A stretch of 34,877 nucleotides of DNA from Candidatus Thorarchaeota archaeon (GTDB lineage Archaea > Asgardarchaeota > Thorarchaeia > Thorarchaeales > Thorarchaeaceae): assembly GCA_016839245.1 (NCBI GenBank), contig JAEOUN010000094.1, positions 1 to 34,877 of the forward strand. The letters are read 5' to 3'. Positions within the stretch are counted from its first letter, which is position 1; each line of letters begins with the position of its first letter. The notes under the pieces are model-generated. The model was not told the DNA's origin. It did not search any database and saw only the letters and a program-made list of their open reading frames with translations. Below, piece by piece: positions 24,382 through 32,103 of this stretch. The position numbers were made by a program, and so were the translations under genes.

Positions 24382-24723
24382 ATGACGTCATTTATTCCTG
24401 AGTGCCCATACTGTAAAACTCGTCTTGATGAAAGCATTCCATCAGTTTTGCAAGGATCCGTTCAAGTGAGATGCCCATCATGCAGATTGCTCTATAGTTA
24501 TTCAAAGGAATTTGGGTCTTTTCCAGTAGAAGAAGAGTTCAATTATCACCTATCACCAGGGCTTTTTGGTAGGATGATTACTATAGGTTCTAAAGAAGAC
24601 CAAGGCCAATCGGACCAAAATTCCAAAGGCATGAACCTTGTCTGGTTGTGCTTATTCTCTCCAATCCTTGTCTTAGCGCTTCTACTAATAGTTGTTTTAG
24701 TATTATCGATAGTCAATACATGA
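24382..24723 (+). CDS. Tail-anchored zinc-ribbon protein, paralogue of the upstream gene
   Basis: A 113-residue protein with Cys8, Cys11, Cys31 and Cys34 (CPYCKT, CPSCRL) in the same spacing as the upstream gene. Both also share the following EFGSF/GFGAF turn. It has a C-terminal membrane helix (about 88-110) but lacks the extra cysteine cluster before it. ATG at 24382 with GAGGA upstream. The two arose by duplication and then diverged in the juxtamembrane part. Function unknown. Confidence 0.7.
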   Translation: MTSFIPECPYCKTRLDESIPSVLQGSVQVRCPSCRLLYSYSKEFGSFPVEEEFNYHLSPGLFGRMITIGSKEDQGQSDQNSKGMNLVWLCLFSPILVLALLLIVVLVLSIVNT

Positions 24724-24823
24724 TGAAATTTCACTAATTCTCGGACGTGGTGAAAGATAAAAGGCATGCTGCGTTTGACGCAACGGAATTAATGGTGAGA
24801 TTTTTCCAATAGGTGATAATACA

Positions 24824-25738
24824 TTGACTGAAGCAGAGGTTGAAGATAAACGAATTACTCTCACTGAAGCAGCCAAAATGGTAAATGATGGTGATGGACT
24901 GTTTTGGGGTGGCTTTGGCTATCAAAGAGCTCCAATTGCATTTGCTCATGAACTTGTGAGACAAAAGAAACGGAATCTCACAGTCTACACTTGTGGTTCT
25001 GAAGTTGATCTCGAGATTATGGCAGGTGCAGGTGTAGCTACACGGTATGAGATTGCTTTCTCCGCTATCGAAGCATTGGGTCTCTCATATAATATTAGAC
25101 GAAGAGTTTCTGAAGGTGCCTTGCAAGTTGAGGATTACACGAATCTTGCAATGGCAATGAGATTTCTTGGTGGTGCTTTAAATGTGCCATTCATGCCTCT
25201 TCGTAGTATGATGGGCACTGATATGGTTCGTCTCAGGCGTTATCGCGGCGAAGATAAGTTAAAGGTCATCGATTGCCCATTTACTGGTGACAAAATTTGT
25301 CTTGTGCCTTCTCTTCACCCTGAATTCAGCATAGTTCATGTACAGCGTGTTGATAAGTCTGGCAATGCGCAAATTGATGGAATTGTTGGTGAAGATTTAG
25401 AAGGTGCACGTTGCGGAAAGAAATTGATAGTTCTTGCTGAAGAGTTGGTTGGCGAAGGTGCTATCAGAAATAGACCAGACCAGACCAAGATTCCTGCAAT
25501 GTATGTTGATCATGTTGTAATTCTACCATTCGCCGCACATCCGATGATGTGCCATGACTACTATGATTATGATCTCGAACACTTAATGATGTTCCACAAA
25601 ATGTCACAGACTGAGGAAGGTTGGCAGGAGTATCTCCAGTACTATATACTAGGAGTTGATGATCATATGGGATATCTGGATTTAGTAGGCTGGGAACGCT
25701 TACATAAATTAAAAGCAACAAAACCATGGGGGTACTAA
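24824..25738 (+). CDS. CoA-transferase subunit A (glutaconate CoA-transferase-like)
   Basis: A 304-residue alpha subunit of a family I CoA-transferase, GctA-like. The opening ITLTEAAKMVNDGDGLFWGGFGYQRAPIAFAHELVR is characteristic: a G-rich oxyanion region and then helix. LTVYTCGSEVDLEIMAGAG and the FMPLRSMMGTD segment follow. It moves CoA between carboxylic acids together with the beta subunit encoded next. TTG start at 24824, with AGGTGAT at 24811-24817. It leads a likely operon with the beta subunit, a HAD hydrolase and a helical protein. A non-transferase member of the same fold (IpdA-like hydrolase) is possible. Confidence 0.85.
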   Translation: MTEAEVEDKRITLTEAAKMVNDGDGLFWGGFGYQRAPIAFAHELVRQKKRNLTVYTCGSEVDLEIMAGAGVATRYEIAFSAIEALGLSYNIRRRVSEGALQVEDYTNLAMAMRFLGGALNVPFMPLRSMMGTDMVRLRRYRGEDKLKVIDCPFTGDKICLVPSLHPEFSIVHVQRVDKSGNAQIDGIVGEDLEGARCGKKLIVLAEELVGEGAIRNRPDQTKIPAMYVDHVVILPFAAHPMMCHDYYDYDLEHLMMFHKMSQTEEGWQEYLQYYILGVDDHMGYLDLVGWERLHKLKATKPWGY

Positions 25739-25740
25739 AG

Positions 25741-26511
25741 ATGGTTGAATACACAAAAACTGAGTTTCTAATTGCTTGCGCTTCAAGTCATGTTAGGGAT
25801 GGTGAGATGGTTTTTGGAGGAACAGGAATGCCGCTTCTTGCTGCTTTGCTAGCAAAAGAAACTCATGCTCCAAAATCCAATCTCATATCAGAGGCTGGAT
25901 TCATAGATGCACGACCTCGTGAGGTTCCGCTGTCTGTTGCTGATACTCGATACTACTTTGGCTGTTCTGCTTCGATTGGTCTGATTGAAACCCTGGGATT
26001 TCTGCTCCAGGCAGGTAGAATCGATGTTGGATTCTTAGGTGCTGCTCAAGTGGACGAGTATGGAAATCTCAATACTAGTTACATTGGTCCATATGATGCA
26101 CCAAAGGTGAAATTGCCTGGGAGTGGTGGAGGTAACGATATTGCCTCCTCCGCCAAACGTCTTATTATCATGATGTCACACGACAAGAGAAAGTTCTTGA
26201 AGAAATTAGATTACATGACATCTCCCGGTCACCTAGAAGGACCAGGGTCTCGAAAGAAATGGTCTTTGGTAGGTGGTGGTCCCGAGGTCATTATCACAGA
26301 CATGTGCCAGATGGACTTTGATCCCGAAACTCTTAAGATACGACTCAAGTCTGTTCATCCCGGAGTCACTCCACAGGATGTCTTGGATAATGTAATGTTT
26401 GACCTTATTGTGCCTGACAATGTTCCAACAACTTCTGAACCAACCCAAGAACAGATTGATATAATGCACAGACTGGATCCTAATGGTATCTATATTGGCA
26501 AAGGTGGATAA
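25741..26511 (+). CDS. CoA-transferase subunit B (glutaconate CoA-transferase-like)
   Basis: A 256-residue beta subunit. It has VRDGEMVFGGTGMPLLAALLA, then the likely catalytic glutamate in ISEAGFI (family (S)EnG/SEAG position), and VGFLGAAQVDEYGNLNTS, which is diagnostic of the CoA-transferase beta fold. GSGGGNDIAS follows. The substrate cannot be read from sequence; with two acyl-CoA mutases in the window, propionate/succinate- or butyrate-type acids are plausible. I prefer the ATG at 25741, two bases after the alpha subunit stop, with GGGGGT upstream; an in-frame ATG at 25726 would overlap the alpha gene. Confidence 0.85.
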   Translation: MVEYTKTEFLIACASSHVRDGEMVFGGTGMPLLAALLAKETHAPKSNLISEAGFIDARPREVPLSVADTRYYFGCSASIGLIETLGFLLQAGRIDVGFLGAAQVDEYGNLNTSYIGPYDAPKVKLPGSGGGNDIASSAKRLIIMMSHDKRKFLKKLDYMTSPGHLEGPGSRKKWSLVGGGPEVIITDMCQMDFDPETLKIRLKSVHPGVTPQDVLDNVMFDLIVPDNVPTTSEPTQEQIDIMHRLDPNGIYIGKGG

Positions 26512-27274
26512 TATTGGAGATATTGCTGACTTGAAAACTCTTGACATCAGTCGATTCGATGCAATCATCTTCGATCTTGATTCTACCTTGGTAGATACTC
26601 ATCGATATCCCATGGTCGCAAGCGAATGGCTCTTGGCACAGTCTCATGTTGAATCAGATGAACAAAAAGAGCTTTATGTTAGAAATTTAATAACTCGATA
26701 CTTCACATCTCTTCAGCAAATTATAGAGGGAGGAGAGTATATTCCTCCGTTTGAAATCGTTCGATCAGCAATGGCTGAGAGCCTACAAGATATTGGATAC
26801 TATCCTGACCTGAAACTTGTCTATGATGCTACAATCTATTTCAGATCCCTCCATATTGAGATGTCTACTCCCTATCACGGAGTGGAAAAAATGTTGGGAC
26901 ATCTAGCTGCATGCAATCTGAAATTAGGTGTTTTAAGCAATAGTTTTGAGGGGAACGCTTCTACGATTCTTGAAAATTTCAATTTACTTCAGTACTTTCA
27001 AGCGGTAGTTGATTGTGGCCATGTTAACGCATACAAACCAATGCAGCAACCGTTTTTCAAAGTCCTTGAAATTCTTGAAGCAGATGCGACAAAAGTAATC
27101 TATGTGGGCGATGAGTACTATGCGGACATGGTCGGTGCAAAAACAGTAGGTCTTACTACTGTCTGGATCAATAATCGAAAACAGTCACTTGATGATATGA
27201 TTATAAAATATGGTTCTCAGAATGTACCTGATTATGTAACGTCATCAATAACGGAATTTGCTTACATGTTATAA
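26483..27274 (+). CDS. HAD-superfamily hydrolase
   Basis: A cytoplasmic phosphatase-like enzyme of up to 263 residues. All four HAD motifs are visible: DLDST (nucleophile Asp31, acid Asp33), LGVLSNSF, the lysine in NAYKP, and VGDEYYADMVGAK. The helical cap lies between motifs I and II, so it is the C1-cap type seen in phosphoglycolate phosphatase or haloacid dehalogenase relatives. Substrate unknown. The start is uncertain: ATG 26483 overlaps the CoA-transferase by 29 bases, and GTG 26504 or TTG 26531 are alternatives that still keep the catalytic motif. It is probably in the CoA-transferase operon. Confidence 0.82.
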   Translation: MVSILAKVDNIGDIADLKTLDISRFDAIIFDLDSTLVDTHRYPMVASEWLLAQSHVESDEQKELYVRNLITRYFTSLQQIIEGGEYIPPFEIVRSAMAESLQDIGYYPDLKLVYDATIYFRSLHIEMSTPYHGVEKMLGHLAACNLKLGVLSNSFEGNASTILENFNLLQYFQAVVDCGHVNAYKPMQQPFFKVLEILEADATKVIYVGDEYYADMVGAKTVGLTTVWINNRKQSLDDMIIKYGSQNVPDYVTSSITEFAYML

Positions 27275-27356
27275 GAATTCGAAGAGTTGCATCATTTCTC
27301 GAAAAAAGACTGGATACCCACGCAACACACATATTAGCAAGTTGAAAGAGGTCATC

Positions 27357-27842
27357 GTGCTTATTCAGTCTACTATCATTGGAGATCTGACAACCTTGAG
27401 CAAAGACGATGAACTTGGACCTCTGCGGGCTCGTTCTGACTTAGTTGATATTCTAAGTAACGATCCTAGAAATACTGCTGCAATCGTCAAACTCATCCAG
27501 AGTGAACTCACTGATCTTAAGGACGGCGAAGCTGTGTCCAATATCAAAAATGCAATATCTGAGGTGGCATCGCAGTCAAATATTGATAGAAAGACTACCG
27601 ATAACGTTCTTTACTGGTTGACAAAGACCACTCCCGATGTCCGCCAGATGATCTTAGTTCAGACAATTGAAGAACTCTTGGGGATAGAGACCTCAAAAGA
27701 GGCAACACTTAGTGCATTGCATCAGGTATCATCAAAAGAAAACGTAGACATGGTAATGGAGTGGGTCAAGCGAAAAATCCTAACATTGAGCCAAGCAGTC
27801 TATGTCCTTCTTTATCCTGATTCATCTGTTGCTTTCATGTAG
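27357..27842 (+). CDS. Unrecognised helical protein
   Basis: A 161-residue soluble protein predicted to be all helical, with HEAT-like helix pairs (ARSDLVDILSNDPRNTAAIVKLI, VSNIKNAISEVASQS, VRQMILVQTIEELLG). I do not recognise a family. The frame is open from 27258, but GTG at 27357 has AGAGGT four to five bases upstream and is the likely start. It follows the HAD gene after 82 bases in the same direction. It ends 6 bases from a convergent TPR gene, leaving no room for separate terminators. Confidence 0.65.
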   Translation: MLIQSTIIGDLTTLSKDDELGPLRARSDLVDILSNDPRNTAAIVKLIQSELTDLKDGEAVSNIKNAISEVASQSNIDRKTTDNVLYWLTKTTPDVRQMILVQTIEELLGIETSKEATLSALHQVSSKENVDMVMEWVKRKILTLSQAVYVLLYPDSSVAFM

Positions 27843-27848
27843 ACGAGA

Positions 27849-28115
27849 TTACAGGTCTGGCATGTATTTCTTGACATATTTTTCCCAATCTGGTTCAATC
27901 TCTAGAGTACGCTTTATACAATATTTTGCTTGTTCCTTTTCTCCTCGCTTATAGTGTAATTTTGCTTTATAGAACCATGCCTTTGCAAATGAAGGATCAA
28001 TCTTGAGTGCCTCTTCATAGGCTTTTAACGCTCTTTCATCATCTCCAGTTGTTTCATGAATTCTCGCATGAGAAAACCAGTCATATTGCGTCATCTGGTC
28101 GATTTCTGCAGCCAT
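27849..28115 (-). CDS. Small TPR protein, copy 1
   Basis: An 88-residue protein consisting of little more than two TPR motifs: ARIHETTGDDERALKAYEEALKIDP and AKAWFYKAKLHYKRGEKEQA, plus a C-terminal helix ending EPDWEKYVKKYMPDL. The whole sequence resembles the plus-strand gene at 34249, including AKAWFYKAKLHYK against AHAWYYKSKLHYK and the WEK near the end. It is probably a protein-interaction adaptor; partner unknown. ATG at 28115, with AGGATGA upstream on the minus strand. Confidence 0.75.
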   Translation of the reverse strand: MAAEIDQMTQYDWFSHARIHETTGDDERALKAYEEALKIDPSFAKAWFYKAKLHYKRGEKEQAKYCIKRTLEIEPDWEKYVKKYMPDL

Positions 28116-28280
28116 TATAATTCATCCTACTCCATGTAAAAAATAATCTGAACCTTAATAACTATGAGGTTCACCCCTTGGGCACTCCTCCTCCCTTTAA
28201 TTCCTTTACTAAGTCTTAGAAGTATCTATAAAGCTTTGTTTTTAAAAATAAGCAATTTAGTCAATTCTTTGATACATTCT

Positions 28281-28312
28281 CTATTTCATATGCGAAATAG
28301 TAATTATAAATA
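28281..28312 (+). promoter_or_regulatory. Promoter with inverted repeat just upstream of TATA
   Basis: TTATAAATA (28304-28312) lies about 35-40 bases before the TTG at 28346. Immediately upstream is a 7-bp inverted repeat, CTATTTC (28281-28287) and GAAATAG (28294-28300), around ATATGC. A regulator bound there would touch the BRE/TATA region. The rest of the 230-base divergent gap (28116-28280) is AT-rich with no gene. Confidence 0.45.
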
Positions 28313-28345
28313 CAAGATGGATTGCAAAACTTAGGTGACAATTAG

Positions 28346-29509
28346 TTGAATCGTAAGTACCGTATCTTTGTAGGGATTATTCTCTTAGCAACCCTCATTG
28401 GTACAGTATCACAAAACGTTAGCGCGATGGGAACAAACACTGATAAGCCTGGTCAAGACTCTCCTCCTGAACAAGAACGAAAAAGCGATGGGAGCATCTG
28501 GATTAATACAAATATAATTACTATAATGGCTGATAGTGAAATTCCCTCTTTTCATTTCTGGTATACTGCAGATGAAGATGGAAGCCATGCTCTGTTTAAG
28601 ACTACCTATGTCATGTTGGTGGAATTTGAAGACCAGAATGACGATGATGCATATCAACAGGGCGAAGAACTGCATTTTGCACCTCTTGCATCGTATGAAT
28701 GGACTGTGACTACTGGTGAAGTTGTAGTTTCAGGTCAGACGACTGAGGTTTGGTTGAAATATACAAAAGGTGGTGTAAGAGGATCTCCAATGACAAACAC
28801 TCCCGCTCTTGCAATTGATGGTACTCCATCAATCAGCCAGTTTAAAGATGTGACACTTCAGATATGGGCGCACATCTATCTTGATGATTATTTTGGAGCA
28901 GTCATAGATGACCAAGGTGTAAAAGCAAACTACACTGTTAGTGGTGGTTCTGAGCTAAAAATGGACATTGAGATTGGTAATTTTCCATTTAGTACTGAAA
29001 CTTCCAGTGTAGCCCTTCAAACAATCCAATGTGAAACTGCTTCAACCAGTGATCAGACACCGCAATTAAACACTCACAGAATTGAAACCCGTGAGAGGCT
29101 CCGTAATGTTACTCTTGATTCAACCATGAATTGGACAACTGATTCAGGAAATGAATCTCGCTTTGAAACAAGAAACGGTACACACATACAAAATATCGAC
29201 TTCGTAGACACAACTACTGGTATTGCTCAGGGATTTTTCTCTTGGGTTGATCAAGCTGTAATAACCTGGCCTGGGGGTGCCATTGAGGCTGTAAACGTTA
29301 CAACCTCATACATACCCACTGGCTGTGGTTTGGCATTATATCTTGCTTACCCAAATTTCGATGGTGGTAGCATACTACACGATCCCTCAATTGGACTTTA
29401 TTCCAACGGCGAACCCACAACAACAGAATCCGTTAATCCCGTACTCATATTTGGGATTGGTGTAGTCGCAGTTATCGCAATACTTCTTGTGTTGGCGCGA
29501 AGGAAATAA
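28346..29509 (+). CDS. Secreted, membrane-anchored protein of unknown function
   Basis: A 387-residue surface protein. It has a signal peptide (about 6-26, ending VSA), a mostly beta-stranded extracellular part with several Asn-X-Ser/Thr sites, and a short Thr-rich stalk (NGEPTTTESVN). A C-terminal membrane helix (about 363-384) is followed by ARRK. I do not recognise a family. The middle has acidic Ca-site-like stretches (FEDQNDDDAYQQGEE). TTG start at 28346, with TAGGTGA upstream. It precedes a membrane-tethered winged-helix protein in the same direction, separated by a hairpin. Confidence 0.75.
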   Translation: MNRKYRIFVGIILLATLIGTVSQNVSAMGTNTDKPGQDSPPEQERKSDGSIWINTNIITIMADSEIPSFHFWYTADEDGSHALFKTTYVMLVEFEDQNDDDAYQQGEELHFAPLASYEWTVTTGEVVVSGQTTEVWLKYTKGGVRGSPMTNTPALAIDGTPSISQFKDVTLQIWAHIYLDDYFGAVIDDQGVKANYTVSGGSELKMDIEIGNFPFSTETSSVALQTIQCETASTSDQTPQLNTHRIETRERLRNVTLDSTMNWTTDSGNESRFETRNGTHIQNIDFVDTTTGIAQGFFSWVDQAVITWPGGAIEAVNVTTSYIPTGCGLALYLAYPNFDGGSILHDPSIGLYSNGEPTTTESVNPVLIFGIGVVAVIAILLVLARRK

Positions 29510-29524
29510 CTAATCTATCAACTT

Positions 29525-29549
29525 AGGCGGTGTCCTTAAAACACCGCCT
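29525..29549 (+). terminator. GC-rich hairpin after the surface-protein gene
   Basis: A perfect 9-bp stem, AGGCGGTGT (29525-29533) and ACACCGCCT (29541-29549), with a 7-base loop, 16 bases after the stop. The following bases are C-rich rather than T-rich, so it may act as a 3'-end barrier rather than a classical terminator. Confidence 0.55.
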
Positions 29550-29623
29550 TACCCCTATTAACAATAAAAGTTCCTCACAATCAAATTTAACAGACATCAG
29601 TAATACTAGAAACAGAACGGTGT

Positions 29624-30628
29624 ATGATAATGCAAAGAACACACCTTGTCCTTGTAATCTTAATTATGGTCACGACAGTGAGTATTTCAGTTAAATCCGG
29701 ACAAGGTTACTTTGCAACTGCCCAGACAAATGATATCCTTCTCTCTCCTATTACGATTGATGCAATAATGGATAATGATGGTCTTACTATAATTTCTATC
29801 AATGCATGGATGACGAATCTGGGTTTAAGTGAAGTATCAACTCTCACTTTCCGCATTGATTCCCGAGAATTAATTGTCACATTAGCACGAGTTAATGGTT
29901 CCTCTACAACAACGACGCTCATTGAATACGATCGCTATTCTGAAGTCATAATAGATCTTGGGTTCTCACTTAATACAAATGAGTCTACATCTGTTGAATT
30001 GGGTGTTTTTTCCTCTGATTTTCAATCTGACCCAGTAATTGGAAATGACCCAACCAAACTTGTAAGCGACTTTATCTTCTATATTCGTCCATCTGTTGGA
30101 TTGGCAAATTTTACATTCACTGCAGTTCTGCCTAAAGAAGCACTGCTCTCTCAAGAATCCGTAGTTCCCCTCTTTCCAGATACTGATTCTAACTATACTG
30201 ATGGTTCTTCTCTTGCGTTTGTCTGGTTCACCTCCTCATTACAACCTGGTCAAGAGCGAGTCTTCATTGTCAAGTATCAAATACCAAACTTTACCACAAA
30301 TGTAGTTCGTTCATTCATTGTTGAAATTATCTTGGCCGGTTTCGCTGGTGTCTTGATTGGAGCAGTAATGGCTGTCTTTGGGCCAAAAATAGTCTATCGA
30401 CTGCGTCGCGTAGGAAAAGTACGTTTTATCGGTGTGACAGCTGAAGAGGAAGAGATACTTGAAGCGATTCGCCAGAAAGGTGGGTCTTGTCCACAAAAGG
30501 ATCTCTATACAGGATTTGACATGTCACAAGCCAAAGTCAGTATTATTCTCAACAATCTAGAAGAGCGAGGTCTCGTTCGAAGGTTTCGTGAAGGTCGCGA
30601 GAACATGGTTCATATCATGGAAGAGTAA
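29624..30628 (+). CDS. Membrane-tethered protein with cytoplasmic winged-helix domain
   Basis: A 334-residue one-component regulator candidate. An N-terminal hydrophobic signal (about 5-24) is followed by an extracellular beta-rich domain (about 30-225) and a single membrane helix (about 229-252). A basic linker leads to a MarR/Lrp-like winged helix at residues 271-334: AEEEEILEAIRQKGGSCPQKDLYTGFDMSQAKVSIILNNLEERGLVRRF in family pattern, with the wing at REGRENMVH. The layout lets an outside signal act on DNA binding at the membrane; targets unknown. Similar N-out/wHTH-in proteins occur widely in Euryarchaeota. Start at ATG 29624 or ATG 29630; GGTG at 29619-29622 suits the latter. Confidence 0.8.
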   Translation: MIMQRTHLVLVILIMVTTVSISVKSGQGYFATAQTNDILLSPITIDAIMDNDGLTIISINAWMTNLGLSEVSTLTFRIDSRELIVTLARVNGSSTTTTLIEYDRYSEVIIDLGFSLNTNESTSVELGVFSSDFQSDPVIGNDPTKLVSDFIFYIRPSVGLANFTFTAVLPKEALLSQESVVPLFPDTDSNYTDGSSLAFVWFTSSLQPGQERVFIVKYQIPNFTTNVVRSFIVEIILAGFAGVLIGAVMAVFGPKIVYRLRRVGKVRFIGVTAEEEEILEAIRQKGGSCPQKDLYTGFDMSQAKVSIILNNLEERGLVRRFREGRENMVHIMEE

Positions 30629-30650
30629 AAACCAGTATGTTTTAGCCCAG

Positions 30651-30666
30651 CGAAAGCCTTTATATC
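30651..30666 (+). promoter_or_regulatory. Promoter of the methylmalonyl-CoA mutase operon
   Basis: TTTATATC (30659-30666) is preceded by the purine-rich CGAAAG (30651-30656), which suits a BRE. It lies about 50 bases before the TTG start at 30712. Transcription would start near 30688 and leave a short leader containing GAGGTGGG. Confidence 0.55.
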
Positions 30667-30711
30667 GTCACTGGCGTTCACTCGGATGAGTCATCAACCT
30701 GAGGTGGGTTC

Positions 30712-31113
30712 TTGAGTTCATCAAAGAAAATACGTGTGCTTGTTGCAAAGCCCGGCTTAGACGGTCACGACCGTGGTGCAAAGATTGTGGCACGAGCCTT
30801 ACGAGATGCTGGAATGGAAGTAATTTACACTGGACTTAGACAGACACCAGAAATGATTGTACGTGCAGCTCTCGATGAAGGTGTCCATTGTATCGGTCTG
30901 AGTATCCTAAGCGGCGCCCACAATGCGCTCTTTCCCAAAGTCATGGAATTGTTGAAAGCAGATGGCGCTGAGGATATCTTAGTGGTTGGAGGCGGTATCA
31001 TTCCTGAGGATGATATCCCTGGACTAAAGAAGGCTGGGATTGGAGAGATTTTTGGTCCCGGTACCCCTCTGGATACGATAGTTGAATATATCCGAGCTAA
31101 CGTCAAACTATAG
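30712..31113 (+). CDS. Methylmalonyl-CoA mutase, B12-binding small subunit
   Basis: A 133-residue cobalamin-binding Rossmann-like domain. The DxHxxG motif DGHDRG supplies His19 as lower cobalt ligand, and SILSGAHN and [11 protein letters not shown] are the other conserved nucleotide-tail contacts. In archaea this domain is a separate subunit that pairs with the barrel subunit at 32104. Since it is the only free-standing B12 domain in the window, it might also serve the second mutase at 2839 (inference). TTG start, with AGGTGGG upstream. First gene of the operon with MeaB, large subunit and epimerase. Confidence 0.93.
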   Translation: MSSSKKIRVLVAKPGLDGHDRGAKIVARALRDAGMEVIYTGLRQTPEMIVRAALDEGVHCIGLSILSGAHNALFPKVMELLKADGAEDILVVGGGIIPEDDIPGLKKAGIGEIFGPGTPLDTIVEYIRANVKL

Positions 31114-31137
31114 ATCCTTTCGTGTGAGGAAAGCCTA

Positions 31138-32097
31138 TTGTCAGTTAATGAACTGGTTAATGGTGTATTGAATCACAAGAGACGGTTTCTTGCTCGGCTC
31201 ATCTCTCTTATCGAAGATGAAGATATGTGTGCTTTAGATGCTCTAGGCAAATTGTATCTTCATACTGGGAACGCACACATCATCGGTGTCACCGGTCCAC
31301 CAGGATCAGGAAAGAGTTCGCTTGTGACACAATTAACAAGAGAATTTCGAAAGCAAGGAAAAACAATTGGCATTGTCTGTGTTGATCCATCAAGTCCGTT
31401 TACTGGTGGTGCCCTACTTGGTGATAGAATACGTATGCAAGAACATAGTCTAGATGATGAAGTCTATGTCAGAAGCATGGGTACAAGAGGTCATCTGGGT
31501 GGTCTAGCTCGTGCGACAGCTGACACAGTACGAGCAATTGATGCATTTGGTAAAGACATCATTTTTGTCGAAACAGTTGGCGCTGGGCAATCCGAAGTTG
31601 AAGTCATTGATATCGCGCACACAGTCTTGGTTGTAGACATCCCTGGGGCTGGTGATGATATCCAAGCGATAAAAGCTGGAATTATGGAGATTGCTGATAT
31701 CTTTGTCGTCAACAAGAGTGATGTTCCTGGGGCTGATAAGAAGGTAACAGAAATCAATGCGATGCTAGATATTGATCCACGAAATCGTGACTGGCGACCA
31801 CCTGTAGTATTGACCAACTCCAGAAATGGAGATGGAATTCATGAACTTGTAGGCAAGATTCAAGACCATCTAAAATATCTCAAAGAGAGTGGTCTACTTG
31901 AAAAGAAAGGACTACAACGAAGCAGAGAAGAATTAGATGAGCTCATGAAGTACAAACTAACTCAAGAGTTATCACAAAAACTGCAGGGCCGACCAGAATA
32001 TGAAGATGCAATCAAGCAGATTGCAAAAAGGAAAAAGGATCCATACACTCTTGCTGAGGAACTTATTACCGCTTTTCTATTTCGTGAAAGTAGGTGA
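31138..32097 (+). CDS. meaB: MeaB/ArgK-type G-protein chaperone of methylmalonyl-CoA mutase
   Basis: A 319-residue SIMIBI-class GTPase that gates B12 loading and protects the mutase. The P-loop is GPPGSGKS (53-60). IGIVCVDPSSPFTGGALLGDRIRM carries the family-specific switch region, and FVETVGAGQSEVEV is the metal-binding/switch II region. NKSD is the base-specificity motif. The order with mutase subunits on both sides removes the old transport-ATPase annotation as an option. TTG start at 31138 with GAGGA at 31126-31130. It ends 6 bases before the large subunit start. Confidence 0.94.
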   Translation: MSVNELVNGVLNHKRRFLARLISLIEDEDMCALDALGKLYLHTGNAHIIGVTGPPGSGKSSLVTQLTREFRKQGKTIGIVCVDPSSPFTGGALLGDRIRMQEHSLDDEVYVRSMGTRGHLGGLARATADTVRAIDAFGKDIIFVETVGAGQSEVEVIDIAHTVLVVDIPGAGDDIQAIKAGIMEIADIFVVNKSDVPGADKKVTEINAMLDIDPRNRDWRPPVVLTNSRNGDGIHELVGKIQDHLKYLKESGLLEKKGLQRSREELDELMKYKLTQELSQKLQGRPEYEDAIKQIAKRKKDPYTLAEELITAFLFRESR

Positions 32098-32103
32098 AAC
32101 ATT

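Noticed and set aside
31138..32097. Amino-acid transport ATPase (old ArgK name)
   Set aside because: The location between mutase subunits and the SIMIBI GTPase motifs identify it as the MeaB-type mutase chaperone.
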